Below, in pieces: positions 48,211-58,467 of a DNA stretch of 64,000 bases (the stretch's first letter is position 1; each line of letters begins with the position of its first letter). Location of the stretch: contig CM032233.1 in the NCBI GenBank assembly GCA_019009955.1, positions 120,870,501 through 120,934,500 of the forward strand, given 5' to 3'. The notes under the pieces were generated by a model. That model saw nothing but the letters and a program-made list of their open reading frames with translations, did not search any database and was not told where the DNA came from. Origin of the DNA: Riptortus pedestris. Lineage: Eukaryota; Arthropoda; Insecta; Hemiptera; Alydidae. The position numbers were made by a program, and so were the translations under genes.

Positions 48211-51191
48211 CTTGACTATTTATCAGCTATATTTGTGAAATTATTCATTATTATGAATGGCATATGCCCACAATTGCATTGTGTATGTACGTCTGAATAT
48301 ATCTGCACCCAGGCAGGCACACATGCAAGCGCGTGTCTGTGTGTCTTTATTAAAATTTGTTAAGAACATAATTTTTTTTTTTTTTAATAAACTCCAAAAT
48401 TAACATAATTTGAATGGAAATGATAAAAAATGGAGAAAAATTTGAATGAGTAATGGCAAATTCCACCAGTAATAATTATTGAGATTGATATAGGGGTAGT
48501 GGTCATGTGAAACTCAAACGCTTGAAGGATAGATGAATGTGCGCGAGAGAGCTCACTTTTATCTCCTTAGAGACACATCATCATTTGAGGAGAGGAACTG
48601 TAGACAGCATGGGTGTCTACCTACAACTCATTCCATCAACTAATGATGTAAAACAATGTCAGCTCTCTCAATAAATGTTATATGGTAGAATTCAGCCAAG
48701 CAATATATTCTTCAAAAACAGATAAATGTTTGTATATTATTTATAAAAATTTGTAGTATAGAAAAGAATGATGTTATAATACTCACATCCGTATACTTTT
48801 TATTATATAACTTGGGCAAGTCAATCTGAGATGAAAAGATCAATTTATTAATTTGCTGTCTATATTTTGACATAATTAATTCTAAAGCGTTTTGCTGTTC
48901 TTCTAAAGCTGCTCGTAGCTCACGGTTTTCTTGTTGCAGGTCCCGTAAGTTTCTGTTCTCCTGAAATATAAAATTTATAAGCAACGAAGAAGGGATATGG
49001 ATTATTGTTAGTCAGATATTGGAAATATATATAGGTTTCTACATAATGTTAATCTATAATGTACCTTCCTTTTGCATACGTCACACACTTACATTAATTG
49101 TAAAATAGGAAAAATTAGTTATACAACTAAAATTAAATATATGAACTTACTAAAATGTGTTTTTTTCCTTTTTTTTTTTTTTTTTTTTACTTAGGCCTTT
49201 CAAGGGAAAATTTTTTTATTTGATACTTTTTTTTTCTATTAGTGATTAGACCACTCTTTACATCATTAAAAATAGTTTCAAAATCAATCAACTTAAAGAC
49301 ACACCAACTTCACTTCATTTTACCATGATCATTTCCAGATTTCCCAACTGTCATTTGATAACTTTAATCTTTAACTCTTCAATTATTTACATACATACAT
49401 ATACGCACACACAATTACATATATATAAAATTGTAATGCCAGTCTTTACATTGATTTTTTTTCCTGAAATGTCACAATACTTTTTTGTTTAGCATGGAAT
49501 TGAGACGATATCAACAATTTTGGACTTTGTTGTCTATCTGTTACTTTTTCACGCCTAAATGGTTGAATCAAATCTCATGAAACTTGTTAGGTATATTACT
49601 ACTAACCCAACTTAGACTTAAAACTATCCAAGGCAGAACTAATGGCTTCCATGGTAAGCTTGATATCATTAGAGTTGTTAAGGGCAGATTGTGCTGCTTG
49701 GATAATGTTGAGTGAATGGAGATCAAACATTTTTCAAGAATAATTTTGTATTGTGCACGGTATGAAGCAATAAAGAGAGACAGGCCCAAGGAGTTGGCTG
49801 AAATATTGAGTGAGGTGTGGAGGATCAGAGAATTCTTGCTCTGTACCCCACTAATGGTTTAAGGTAGTGCTAGAGGCCCAGAGCATACAAAATCTTTAGT
49901 ATCTAGTAGTAAGAAAGTATGGAAGTAATAAATAACTGAATTATAAATGTGATTACCTGCTGAATTCCAGCAACTAAAGCTGCATGAGGGCGGTGTCTCG
50001 CTGAATCGTTTAATTCACCTACTTCATCAGCATACTGAAAAATAATATTTTTATTATTCCTCTTTTTATTCTTTTTTTTTTTTAAATTGTTCATATGGAA
50101 AATCAATGGATAATAAAAAATTATAACTACAGAGAAGCATTAATTAGTTGTACTTCTTGAACCTATGTTTGAAAATAATGAATAACTTGGAAGAATTATA
50201 TAGCATACTCGTATATTGCATGTATGTTTATGTGTCTCATACATAACAATAAATTTTAAATTGATTTTACCTTTTCTCTAAATTATTTTGGCTGTTAATG
50301 AACTTGATCTTTAATTGCATGTGAAATGTGTGAAGTTTGAATATAGCAACAATATAATAAATTATTATAAAGGCTGCTAAACAATTAACAAACGTCTTTA
50401 TGTGTGTGCATGCCTATGTGTTTGTGTGTATGTATATATGAGAGTACATATATACGTACGCATGCATGCACACATACATACAGTGGATTTATACACTGAC
50501 CATTTATTATTTATGAATGTTGTTTGAACCACAAGGTCAGAAAAATAATAATTCCTTCATTAATCATTTATGTACATAGCAGAAAATAAGGAGGCAAATG
50601 AATAGGAAAAAAAAATTGAGATATTTAAAAAATATTTATCATAAAATTTTGTAGAACATGTTACAGGTTTAAAAACCAAATGTTTAAAAACATTCTAATA
50701 CATAGAGTTAATTCAATGGCAAATAAAGTTAATTTAATATCAATTAGACTAATCTTAAATTAAAAGAGTGGAATTGCCGGCGGGTGAAGAATTCTATTCA
50801 AAGCTGGGCAATAGGGATTTATTTAGTGATGAACTCATTAAATAAAGTCCTACTCTGGCAAAAAAAGGGTGGAAACCAGTAGATAACCGGTCGCAATTAG
50901 GCATAAAGCAAAAAGTGAATGTTAATAAATAATAATAAACCCTATTAAAATAGTTATTAACTTCCATTAAAAAATTACAAACTATGAATGTATTGCTATT
51001 TAACGCATTAAATGAAACAGAAAAAATAAATTATATACTTTAAATATTAGATTAACCTGTTTCATGCTATCAATCTGGTGATGTACATGTTGGCCCTGGC
51101 TAAGTAAAGTGTCAGCCGCAGTATTGCTCTCCTTTAGTTTTAAGGCTAGATTTTTGGCATCCATCACAATCTGTTGGATAGTAAGAGACAT
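43961..51191 (-). CDS. FGFR1OP2: FGFR1OP2/SIKE-family coiled-coil protein, five coding exons
   Basis: Coding exons on the minus strand: 51191-51057, 50034-49957, 48960-48787, 45353-45228, 44050-43961. All junctions are GT/AG and all introns are phase 0. The total is 600 coding nt, 200 residues (human SIKE1 207, FGFR1OP2 253). Conserved blocks: the start [20 protein letters not shown] (human MSCTIEK...DAK), [66 protein letters not shown] and [12 protein letters not shown]. Nearly the whole protein is predicted coiled coil. Vertebrate members join the STRIPAK phosphatase/kinase complex, and SIKE1 restrains IKKe/TBK1; the role here is inferred by homology. Length is closer to SIKE1. The single invertebrate gene probably predates the FGFR1OP2/SIKE1 split. 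Confidence 0.94.
44937..45108 (-). mobile_element. Second tRNA-derived SINE family
   Basis: Minus strand: a tRNA-like head GCGTGGTTGAGTGGTTAGAG (A box), a loop with ACTGTAAAA, and GAGGTCGAGTACTGGC in the B-box position, then a non-tRNA body. It sits in intron 4 of the FGFR1OP2-like gene. The head does not fold into a full cloverleaf, so it is not a tRNA gene. The anticodon region hints at tRNA-Tyr. Confidence 0.65.
45228..45353 (-). CDS. FGFR1OP2: FGFR1OP2-like exon 4
   Basis: Residues 130-171. [20 protein letters not shown] aligns with human EMAAVMRKAIEIDEQQ; ends LTRLSTENK before GTGAGT. Confidence 0.93.
45354..46273 (-). other. FGFR1OP2-like intron 3, 3' part
   Basis: A+T-rich. Nothing recognised before the (TA)n tract. 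Confidence 0.55.
46274..46319. repeat. (TA)n abutting Helitron-like copy 1
   Basis: A TA run that ends exactly where the element sequence AAATTGTAACCTCTGTC begins. Confidence 0.92.
46320..48141 (+). mobile_element. Helitron-like element copy 1 (longest form)
   Basis: Left end AAATTGTAACCTCTGTC after (TA)n. Right end: hairpin CCCGG-GCGAAG-CCGGG about 10 bp before a terminal CTAG (48138-48141), then (TA)n again. A 3' hairpin before CTAG with an A/T target is the Helitron 3' signature, but the expected 5' TC is not seen. The body has three diverged ~290-bp tandem units (about 46561, 46859 and 47139, each starting GTGGGG-TTATAAG and containing ACATAACAAAAGTTGTTTA), a (GTTT)n stretch, and a unique ~700-bp section. 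No Rep/helicase frame. Confidence 0.65.
48142..48210. repeat. (TA)n after the CTAG end of copy 1
   Basis: A TA run of about 68 bp that starts at the CTAG terminus. Confidence 0.93.
48211..48786 (-). other. FGFR1OP2-like intron 3, 5' part
   Basis: No feature recognised except the donor of exon 3. Confidence 0.55.
48787..48960 (-). CDS. FGFR1OP2: FGFR1OP2-like exon 3
   Basis: Residues 72-129. [20 protein letters not shown] and [16 protein letters not shown] are the family's signature coiled coil. The last 18 residues ([16 protein letters not shown]) are lineage-specific. Donor GTGAGT. Confidence 0.94.
49424..49627 (+). mobile_element. Older fragment of the Helitron-like element
   Basis: ATATATATAAAATTGTAATG, a CACGCCTAAATGG block and TACTACTAACCCAACTTAGA follow the left ~200 bp of copy 1. 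Homology then stops at 49627. Confidence 0.75.
49957..50034 (-). CDS. FGFR1OP2: FGFR1OP2-like exon 2
   Basis: Residues 46-71, [20 protein letters not shown] then VAGIQQ, equal to human QEEIQELNEVARHRP and VMGIQQ. Acceptor TTTCAG, donor GTAATC. Confidence 0.95.
50800..50940 (+). mobile_element. tRNA-Leu SINE, 5' truncated and decayed
   Basis: Begins near the end of the tRNA head (CTGGGCAATAGGGATTTATT), then body and AATAAT tail. It lies in FGFR1OP2-like intron 1. Confidence 0.75.
51057..51191 (-). CDS. FGFR1OP2: FGFR1OP2-like exon 1 (first coding)
   Basis: Residues 1-45, [10 protein letters not shown] to QIDSMKQ. TTTTATAG directly precedes the ATG, so the start codon seems to open the exon right after a splice acceptor. 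The 5' UTR would then lie on a separate exon further right. Donor GTTAAT. Confidence 0.92.
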
Positions 51192-51419
51192 CTATAAAAC
51201 AAATTTTTGTACAAATGTTAGAAAATCATAAGAAAAAATTAATGTCACTAGTGTGCAAAATAGTTAAAATAAACTAAATGAGCAATTGAATACAAAATGT
51301 ACTAGTTTACGTTGAAGCTCTTTGACTGAACATGGACCAGGGATTGACACAAGGCTTCTGTGGAAGATCGAGTGGTCAATTTGATGCATTCCTAGCCGCA
51401 CAGAGGGTGGCATTGCTGA

Positions 51420-51620
51420 CCAAAGATCGCTACTTTTTTTATTTAGTAGTAGCGTCAATTGCTTAGTGTGGTCCTTGGGATAGAGGATCCAATCTCACAT
51501 TGAAGTGACAGTGCAATTAAAGAAAAAATGTAATGTGCAATCCCTGGGATTAAAACTGGTACTCTTCTTACAGCAGTTCAGAGCTTTATCCACTATAACT
51601 ACCCACTCCTGCATTACCAC
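51420..51620 (-). mobile_element. Possible tRNA-derived SINE
   Basis: Minus strand around 51540-51610 reads GTAGTTATAGTGGATAAAGC, then CCAGTTTTAATCCCAGG, in A-box/B-box order and spacing. Ends are unclear. Confidence 0.4.
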
Positions 51621-51734
51621 ATATACTTATTGTTCCTATTCGACTGAGCACTTCTGACCCAGTTGTCTCACTCGAGCTATGAAGCTAAAGATCAATCTTT
51701 TAAAGAAAGACTGCTAGAGTGTTGAACAGACAAA

Positions 51735-51868
51735 TATAAATATATAGCTTTGAACGGACGTCATTATCGTCATTTCCTGGATAGGATCGATGGATATTTG
51801 AAGAAATGTTTTGAAAATCGCGTCATGAGTAAAACCTCAATAGCTGATTTCCCATAAGGGAAATCTGC
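51735..51868 (-). mobile_element. End fragment of the palindromic-end MITE
   Basis: On the minus strand it starts GCAGATTTCCCTTATGGG and continues AATCAGCTATTGAGGTTTTA, matching the left end of 16872-17561 for about 130 bp. Confidence 0.72.
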
Positions 51869-52502
51869 TAAAACAATGGATGGTCAAACAATTCAAAGAA
51901 TTAGACTAGTAGAAAATAATATACTTAGGAGATTCGTTCTAACAAGAAATTCAGAACACTGGTTGAAAAGCTAGATACGTAGTCATCCTCCTGTGTTTCA
52001 GAAGACTGATCAAAAGCTCAATATTTTGAACGAATACATACATCCTTATTTATCTATTGCAGTGCACGTCCAATAAAGACCTGAAACCTGTCTTTCAGAA
52101 GAAGACAGATAAAATAGTTATGGGGGTGTGCCAAAGAAATATTTAGCATTCTGTCAACATGTTCCATTCTCCTCGCAAAGTTACTTTTGAATATGTTTCA
52201 AGCATGTAGGGAAGATTTCAGACGGAAGATCAGCATTTAAAGGTGTGTTCAGTGCTCAAGAATGATTGAAGCCCGTAAGATCTCATATACAGAGATATAA
52301 ACTCTGAAATGCCAGAATATATAGCTTCTTTAATCGTACAAATCGAGAACGATAAAAACTATAAGTAAAAAAACTGAATGACGAGAGTAAATTCATTCTC
52401 TAGCTGGTATTCACTACTCATCAAATGAAAAGGAGTAGAAACCCCTCAATGATTGGAAGTAAAACTTGGAACTACATTTTGCTGACAGTGAATAAATTAT
52501 AA

Positions 52503-52733
52503 CTGAGGGGCTCAGGTTGGCCGTGTGAGTTAAGGCGTTGGTCTTAATCTCGAGTGGTAGACCTAGAGTGGCTTGTTCGATTCCCGCCCTGGGCAGTAGA
52601 TATTTATTTTGTGACGGACTCATTAAATAAACTCCTTAGGTCCACCCTGGCTAGAAAAGGGTGGAAACCTGTAGATAACCCGTCCCAATTAGCCATAGAA
52701 GCATAAAGTGGACGTAAATAATAATCATAATTA
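52503..52733 (+). mobile_element. tRNA-Leu SINE, best full-length copy
   Basis: Head GGCTCAGGTTGGCCGTGTGA, then GTTAAGGCGTTGGTCTTAAT (A box and anticodon region of tRNA-Leu type), and B box GTTCGATTCCCGCCC. The body has GACGGACTCATTAAATAAAC and CACCCTGGCTAGAAAAGGG, and the tail is AATAAT. It would be transcribed by Pol III and mobilised by a partner LINE. Confidence 0.88.
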
Positions 52734-53366
52734 TAACTGACATAATTTTTGACAGGCTACTATAATATTTAAAGAAATTACCATCAGTACTAAAAACAGT
52801 GCATGACTAGGCTTTACACTTCACCCAATGTTTTTTTTAAAGAATCAAAACATACTTGAATACCAACATTTTTCTTCCTACGATACACAATAATTAAATT
52901 ATCTTACAATGTGACTTGAATTCATAACAGTAATCTTTTCAATAAGTTTAAAATTGTAAGCTATGAATATATAAATAATACATTTCTTACCTTATATATG
53001 TAATAAGCCTTTTCGTAATTATATAGGTGTCCTATAGTTAAGGCACAAGGGAACAAATAATACCGTTTTTTTGGATATATTAAACTGTATAACTTTAAAA
53101 AAACCTAATAGGACATATAAAAAAAATGTAACAAAACATTGTTGAAAACTTATATATTATAACATTTTGAGATATATAATGGCATTTAAATAAAAACGAT
53201 AATTTCTTAAACCTACAGGCCAAGCTCAAAAGATTGGGGAAAATCCCTTAATAGGCCACTTTTTGATATATAACCTCTCTTGTTTAATATTCCACTTTCC
53301 AAAGACGAACCAAAACACCTAACTACAATGTTGCTTATTGTATCAGTGAGATTCCTACGCTAAACG

Positions 53367-53374
53367 TGACGTCA
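53367..53374. promoter_or_regulatory. Consensus CRE octamer next to the satellite
   Basis: TGACGTCA, the full CREB/ATF palindrome, lies directly before the 28-bp array and 2.2 kb upstream of the FGFR1OP2-like ATG. Use is unknown; one octamer can occur by chance. Confidence 0.3.
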
Positions 53375-53376
53375 TG

Positions 53377-53914
53377 AAAAATATTCTATAGAATTAGGTT
53401 TACTAGAAATATTCTATAGAATTAGGTTTACTAGAAATATTCTATAGAATTAGGTTTACTAGAAATATTCTATAGAATTAGGTTTACTAGAAATATTCTA
53501 TAGAATTAGGTTTACTAGAAATATTCTATAGAATTAGGTTTACTAGAAATATTCTATAGAATTAGGTTTACTAGAAATATTCTATAGAATTAGGTTTACT
53601 AGAAATATTCTATAGAATTAGGTTTACTAGAAATATTCTATAGAATTAGGTTTACTAGAAATATTCTATAGAATTAGGTTTACTAGAAATATTCTATAGA
53701 ATTAGGTTTACTAGAAATATATTATAGAATAAGGTTTACTAGAAATATTCTATAGAATTAGGTTTACTAGAAATATTCTATAGAATTAGGTTTACTAGAA
53801 ATATTCTATAGAATTAGGTTTACTAGAAATATATTATAGAATAAGGTTTACTAGAAATATTCTATAGAATTAGGTTTACTAGAAATATTCTATAGAATTA
53901 GGTTTACTAGAAAT
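53377..53914 (+). repeat. 28-bp satellite array, about 19 units
   Basis: Nearly identical head-to-tail units, each containing the 12-bp palindrome ATTCTATAGAAT followed by TAGGTTTACTAGAAAT. Two variant units (ATATTATAGAATAAGG) lie 112 bp, exactly four units, apart, which shows a recent block duplication. Confidence 0.97.
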
Positions 53915-53936
53915 GATCTAATTCTAATTATTCCTG

Positions 53937-54105
53937 TTAGAAATGGGTGGTAACCTGTAAATAACCCATCCCGATTAGCCATAGTAGCATAAAGTGGACG
54001 TAAATAATAATAATAATAATTATAACTGACATAATTTTTGACAGACTACTATAATGTTTACAGAAATTACCATTAGTACTAAAAACAGTGCATGACTCGG
54101 CTTGA
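53937..54105 (+). repeat. Duplicate of SINE 3' half plus flank, inside the satellite complex
   Basis: It repeats 52651-52828: SINE body and tail (GGGTGG-AACCTG to AATAAT), and then the same non-SINE flank (AACTGACATAATTTTTGACA and GTACTAAAAACAGTGCATGA). Because the unique flank is included, this is DNA duplication and not a new SINE insertion. Confidence 0.9.
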
Positions 54106-54119
54106 AAGTTTCTAAATAT

Positions 54120-55340
54120 TTTTAACATGACTAAACTAGAAATATTCTAATATTTCATTATAACTTGACATTATAACATGACTAGACTAGAAATATTCTA
54201 ATATTTCATTATATCACGACATTATAAAATGACTAGACTAGAAATATTCTAATATTTCATTATAACACGACATTATAACATGACTAGACTAGAAATATTC
54301 TAATATTTCATTACAACTTGACTAGACTAGAAATATTCTAATATTCCATTATAACACGACATTATAACATGACTAGACTAGAAATATTCTAATATTTCAT
54401 TATAACTTGATATTATAACACGACTAGACTAGAAATATTCTAATATTTCATTATAACACGACATTATAACATGACTAGACTAGAAATATTCTAATATTTC
54501 ATTATAACTTGACTAGACAAGAAATATTCTAATATTCCATTATAACATGACTAGACTAGAAATATTCTAATATTTCATTATAACACGGCATTATAACATG
54601 ACTAGACTAGAAATATTCTAATATTTCATTATAACACGACATTATAACATGACTAGACTAGAAATATTCTAATATTTCATTATAACTTGATATTATAACA
54701 CGACTAGACTAGAAATATTCTAATATTTCATAATAACTTGATATTATAACACGACTAGACTAGAAATATTCTAATATTTCATTATAACTTGAAATTATAA
54801 CACGACTAGACTAGAAATATTCTAATATTTCATTATAACTTGACATTATAACATGACTAGACTAGAAATATTCTAATATTTCATTATAACTTGATATTAT
54901 AACACGACTAGACTAGAAATATTCTAATATTTCATTATAACTTGACTAGACTAGAAATATTCTAATATTCCATTATAACCCGACATTATAACATGACTAG
55001 ACTAGAAATATTCTAATATTTCATTATAACTTGAAATTATAACACGACTAGACTAGAAATATTCTAATATTTCATTATAACACGACATTATAACATGACT
55101 AGACTAGAAATATTCTAATATTTCATTATAACTTGACATTATAACATGACTAGACTAGAAATATTCTAATATTCCATTATAACATGACTAGACTAGAAAT
55201 ATTCTAATATTTCATTATAACACGACATTATAACATGACTAGACTAGAAATATTCTAATATTTCATTATAACACGGCATTATAACGTGACTAGACTAGAA
55301 ATATTATAACATAGACACACATTATAACATGACTAGACTA
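54120..55340 (+). repeat. Second satellite array, 51-bp and 38-bp units, about 25 copies
   Basis: Units share GACTAGACTAGAAATATTCT then AATATTTCATTATAAC. Most are 51 bp; several are 38 bp, lacking one ACATTATAAC-type segment. Each holds the inverted repeat GAAATATT-CT-AATATTTC. They share GAAATATTCTA with the 28-bp array, so one array probably gave rise to the other. Confidence 0.95.
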
Positions 55341-55447
55341 GAAATATTCTAAATATCCTAATTCTATAGGAATATTCTAAATATTCTATAGAATTAGGTT
55401 TACCAGAAATATTGTATAGAATTAGGTTTACTAGAAATATTCTATAG
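55341..55447 (+). repeat. Return of the 28-bp unit, about two to three copies
   Basis: After a short transition, ATTCTATAGAATTAGGTTTA units reappear and run straight into SINE sequence. Confidence 0.85.
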
Positions 55448-55553
55448 AATTAGGTTTATTTAGTGATGGACTCATTAAATAAACTCCTTAAGCCCACCCT
55501 GGCTAGAATAGGCTGGTAACCTGTAAATAACCCATCCCGATTAGCCATAGTAG
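55448..55553 (+). mobile_element. SINE 3' part at the right end of the satellite complex
   Basis: GGTTTATTTAGTGATGGACT, the CACCCTGGCTAGAATAGG body and CCGATTAGCCATAGTAGC. The tail is lost. The satellite motif TAGGTTTAC also occurs in the SINE head (see the copy at 11481-11706). Confidence 0.8.
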
Positions 55554-56766
55554 CATAATTCGGGTAGTAAAAACATTGTATAACGTAATAAATAAAAAGT
55601 GTATTTAAGACGGAATTAATACATATATAATTCAAATGAAAAACGTTTCGCTTAGGAAAATAAAACTTAAAAAAAAAGTATTTGCTCATCACACTTTTTC
55701 TTCATTTTTTTTTTTAATATTTGTTATGTAGTATTTTATTGAAAAATACCACTTGTAAACGTCTAGGCGTTGATTTTACAAGGTTTTAAAATAAATCTGG
55801 ACTGATTTGTTCCCATTCTCGTAGAAAAGGATTCTTGGGTGGAATGCAGTTAACCCCACCCTTGGAATATTTTATTTTATTAAACATCAATCCAAAGATA
55901 TTTCACGTTTCCTGTTATTTTGTATTTTCATAGTAACTCATCGAAGATTGGGTGATCACGTGGTTATTATTATTATTATTTTCATTGCTTCTGCGAAAAT
56001 ATTCATAAAAAAAAATCCTTAAATTTGAAAATGTACGAAAATATTCTTAAAACTGCTTAAATTATTAATTGTATTGATTTTTAAAAAACCACGTGTAAAA
56101 ATATTTTTCATGGTTCCTATTACGTTGCATTTTCATAGTGATTCATCGAAAATCAGGTGGTCACGTGATTATTATTATTTTTTTTCTCATTGCTTTTTTA
56201 ACTCAATTTTATACAACAATGCGTAATCCGGAGATTTCATGATGTCCGCAATGTTTACAAACGTTACTTTTCAGACGCCACATATACATTTCAAAAGAAT
56301 TTTGAGCTATATACACTCAACATTTGCCCATAAAATATTTCTTGAGTTCTTCTTTCCAGTAAGTATAAAAAAACTGGTTTCTATTATATAAGCAGGGTTA
56401 TATTTCAGCCAATTAAGGTTTGTTTATTTAAGTATTTATTACTCCTCGTCAAGGTGTATTAAAATATCATTTCCACCTTCAAATTAGAATTCTTGTTTTT
56501 TTTTTTGTTGTTGTTTTGTTTAATATCGCAGGCTTTAGAGTTTATATTAATTTGCAACAGGAATGCTGACATAATAAGTTTCAATATGCCATATCTCCTA
56601 TCAAATAAAATATTTTATATTTAAAAATGCTAATAATTTAAGATGTATTGTTCGGAATTAAGTTTTGACCCCGCCACTTCTGCAGAAATAAAAGTTATCT
56701 CAAGGTTTGCAATCACGCACAGTTCAAACAACAAATAATTTTAAAGGGAGACATAACAATAACTTA
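55554..56766. other. Spacer with a diverged 90-bp duplication
   Basis: About 55909-56000 and 56112-56200 are similar (TTCATAGT-A-TCATCGAA, then a CACGTG E-box, then an ATT repeat). Otherwise nothing recognised. Confidence 0.5.
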
Positions 56767-57292
56767 CAGTGGGTAAAAAAAAGTATTCATGCACATAGTA
56801 TATTGGACAAATATTTTTTTCATAAAGAAGGAGTTGGAACTCCAATAGGGCCCATAAATGTTCGATTGAAGCAAGATCCGGTGATTGTGGTGGTGTTTGG
56901 AGCATTTACCGAGCATTAAAAACTGTTCTTTGCTTTTCTTTGCCGTATGTTTGTGGTTATTATCGTGTTGGAACAAATAACTACCTTCAATTCCTAGGTC
57001 TCGAATGTTTTTTTTTAAAAAAAAGTTACTTAACAACACGGTCACATGCTTCTCAGGATTCATAATCCTGAAAGGTGAATGAAGAGATATACTTTATGTT
57101 TATTAATTGTATGAATAATTTGTTTGCCTTGAAAAATTTAAATTATTAAAAAAAATTGTAATTGTTTCTAATTTTTGCTGACGAATAAAATTAATGGAAA
57201 ATGTTGTTGCGCATCGCTACCTGTCGATATATGAGATAAAAAAGTATTTTTGGCCAATAAACTAAGTGTATGAATATTTTTTTTACCCACTG
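56767..57292 (-). mobile_element. Tc1/mariner element, internally deleted
   Basis: Inverted repeats CAGTGGGTAAAAAAAAGTAT and, at the other end, the complement of CAGTGGGTAAAAAAAATATT, with TA on each side (56765-56766, 57293-57294). On the minus strand about 70 codons of transposase remain: IRDLGIEGSYLFQHDNNHKH then TAKKSKEQF. The catalytic block normally reads QHDNDPKHTA; here the DP is replaced by NH. At 526 bp it is far below the ~1.6 kb of an active element, so it is inactive. Confidence 0.88.
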
Positions 57293-57294
57293 TA

Positions 57295-58239
57295 TGATAA
57301 TTCAAAACCGAATGAAGCCAATGAGCAGGTAATTCCAGAGAGCTTGGCCAATACATGAACTCCAGAAAAACGGAAGATTATGCTATATATAAAAAAGCCT
57401 TGCATGACGAAACTATCAGACTAAAAAGTAGGAATTTATGACAGATGGACATTTAAAGAAACATTTCCAAAATCACTTCATGAGTGCAGCCTCAATAGGT
57501 GATTTAACATGAGCAATCCTTAAATTAAAATATGGACGAAATTATTATCAAATAAACGAAAAAAAAAATCAGTTATTCCCTTTCTTAAAAATGTTATTGT
57601 TTTGAGGATCGTGTTTATTCGGTGCCAAATTTTGCTTGCATTATCTTGACATGCTCTTACCAGTACAAGGTTTATCAACTTACTTTCAATGTTAACATAG
57701 TTACAATCCCCACAACAGTAACAAAATATAAACTTAAGTTATAAATTATTGCGCCAACTTAAATATTAATAATATTTAATAAAATCTTTTATAGCTCCAG
57801 GAAATATGCAAATACATTCAGTAATTCAAAGTTAGACAATTTTCACATCTAAGGGCTATGCTAGGTGGTTGCATGGATATTACCAGTATGAAAAAGTACA
57901 TATTATATTTATATTCTCACATGTTGAATTTACACAAATGCCTTCAATCACTTTTAATTGGACATCCCTTTATGTAAAAAATAGAATTATGAATTTATTA
58001 AATTATTATTATTATAAAGGGGAAGTACGTTTTATTTTACATAAAAAAAATAGTAATAGCTTAATGATTACAAAAAAAAAAAACAAATTGGGAAGTACAG
58101 ACAGGATTTTCTATGTCGACCAGTATAGGCTTGAATGGAAAATTAGAAATTTCCAACTCGTAACCACAGTTTTATTTTGAGAAAAGCATGTCATTTCCGA
58201 AGTGCAATTCGTACGTACTTCCCAAATGTATTCATCTAC

Positions 58240-58270
<31 letters not shown>

Positions 58271-58467
58271 CTATTTTTCATTTAAAAATAAATTAAAGAA
58301 CTTCATGTCAAAAGGATTTTTTTTAAACACGAGATAAGCCCCATCAAAAATGTTTAAGTAAAAAATGAAAGCCAATATATTTGTGACAATAATCGAGAAA
58401 AAATAATTTAGTTTGGGGTATATTGTCTCCTTATGGTGGAGAAAGGTTTCTCATAATTTATAAAGTA
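57295..58467. other. A+T-rich spacer
   Basis: Contains a short MITE fragment at about 57438-57505 (related to 16872-17561). An open frame at 57869-58180 has no recognisable domain. Poly-A run at 58244-58270. Confidence 0.5.

Larger units (their letters stand above)
51192..52502 (-). promoter_or_regulatory. Upstream region of the FGFR1OP2-like gene
   Basis: It should contain at least part of the 5' UTR intron, because the ATG follows an acceptor. Apart from the SINE-like and MITE fragments listed, I see no promoter motif I trust. Confidence 0.35.

Noticed and set aside
53377..55340. Regular short repeats that could be mistaken for a CRISPR array
   Set aside because: Units run head to tail without unique spacers, and the genome is eukaryotic. 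These are satellites.
57869..58180. 103-codon open frame on the + strand
   Set aside because: A+T-driven composition (Asn, Lys, Tyr, Ile) with no recognisable domain.
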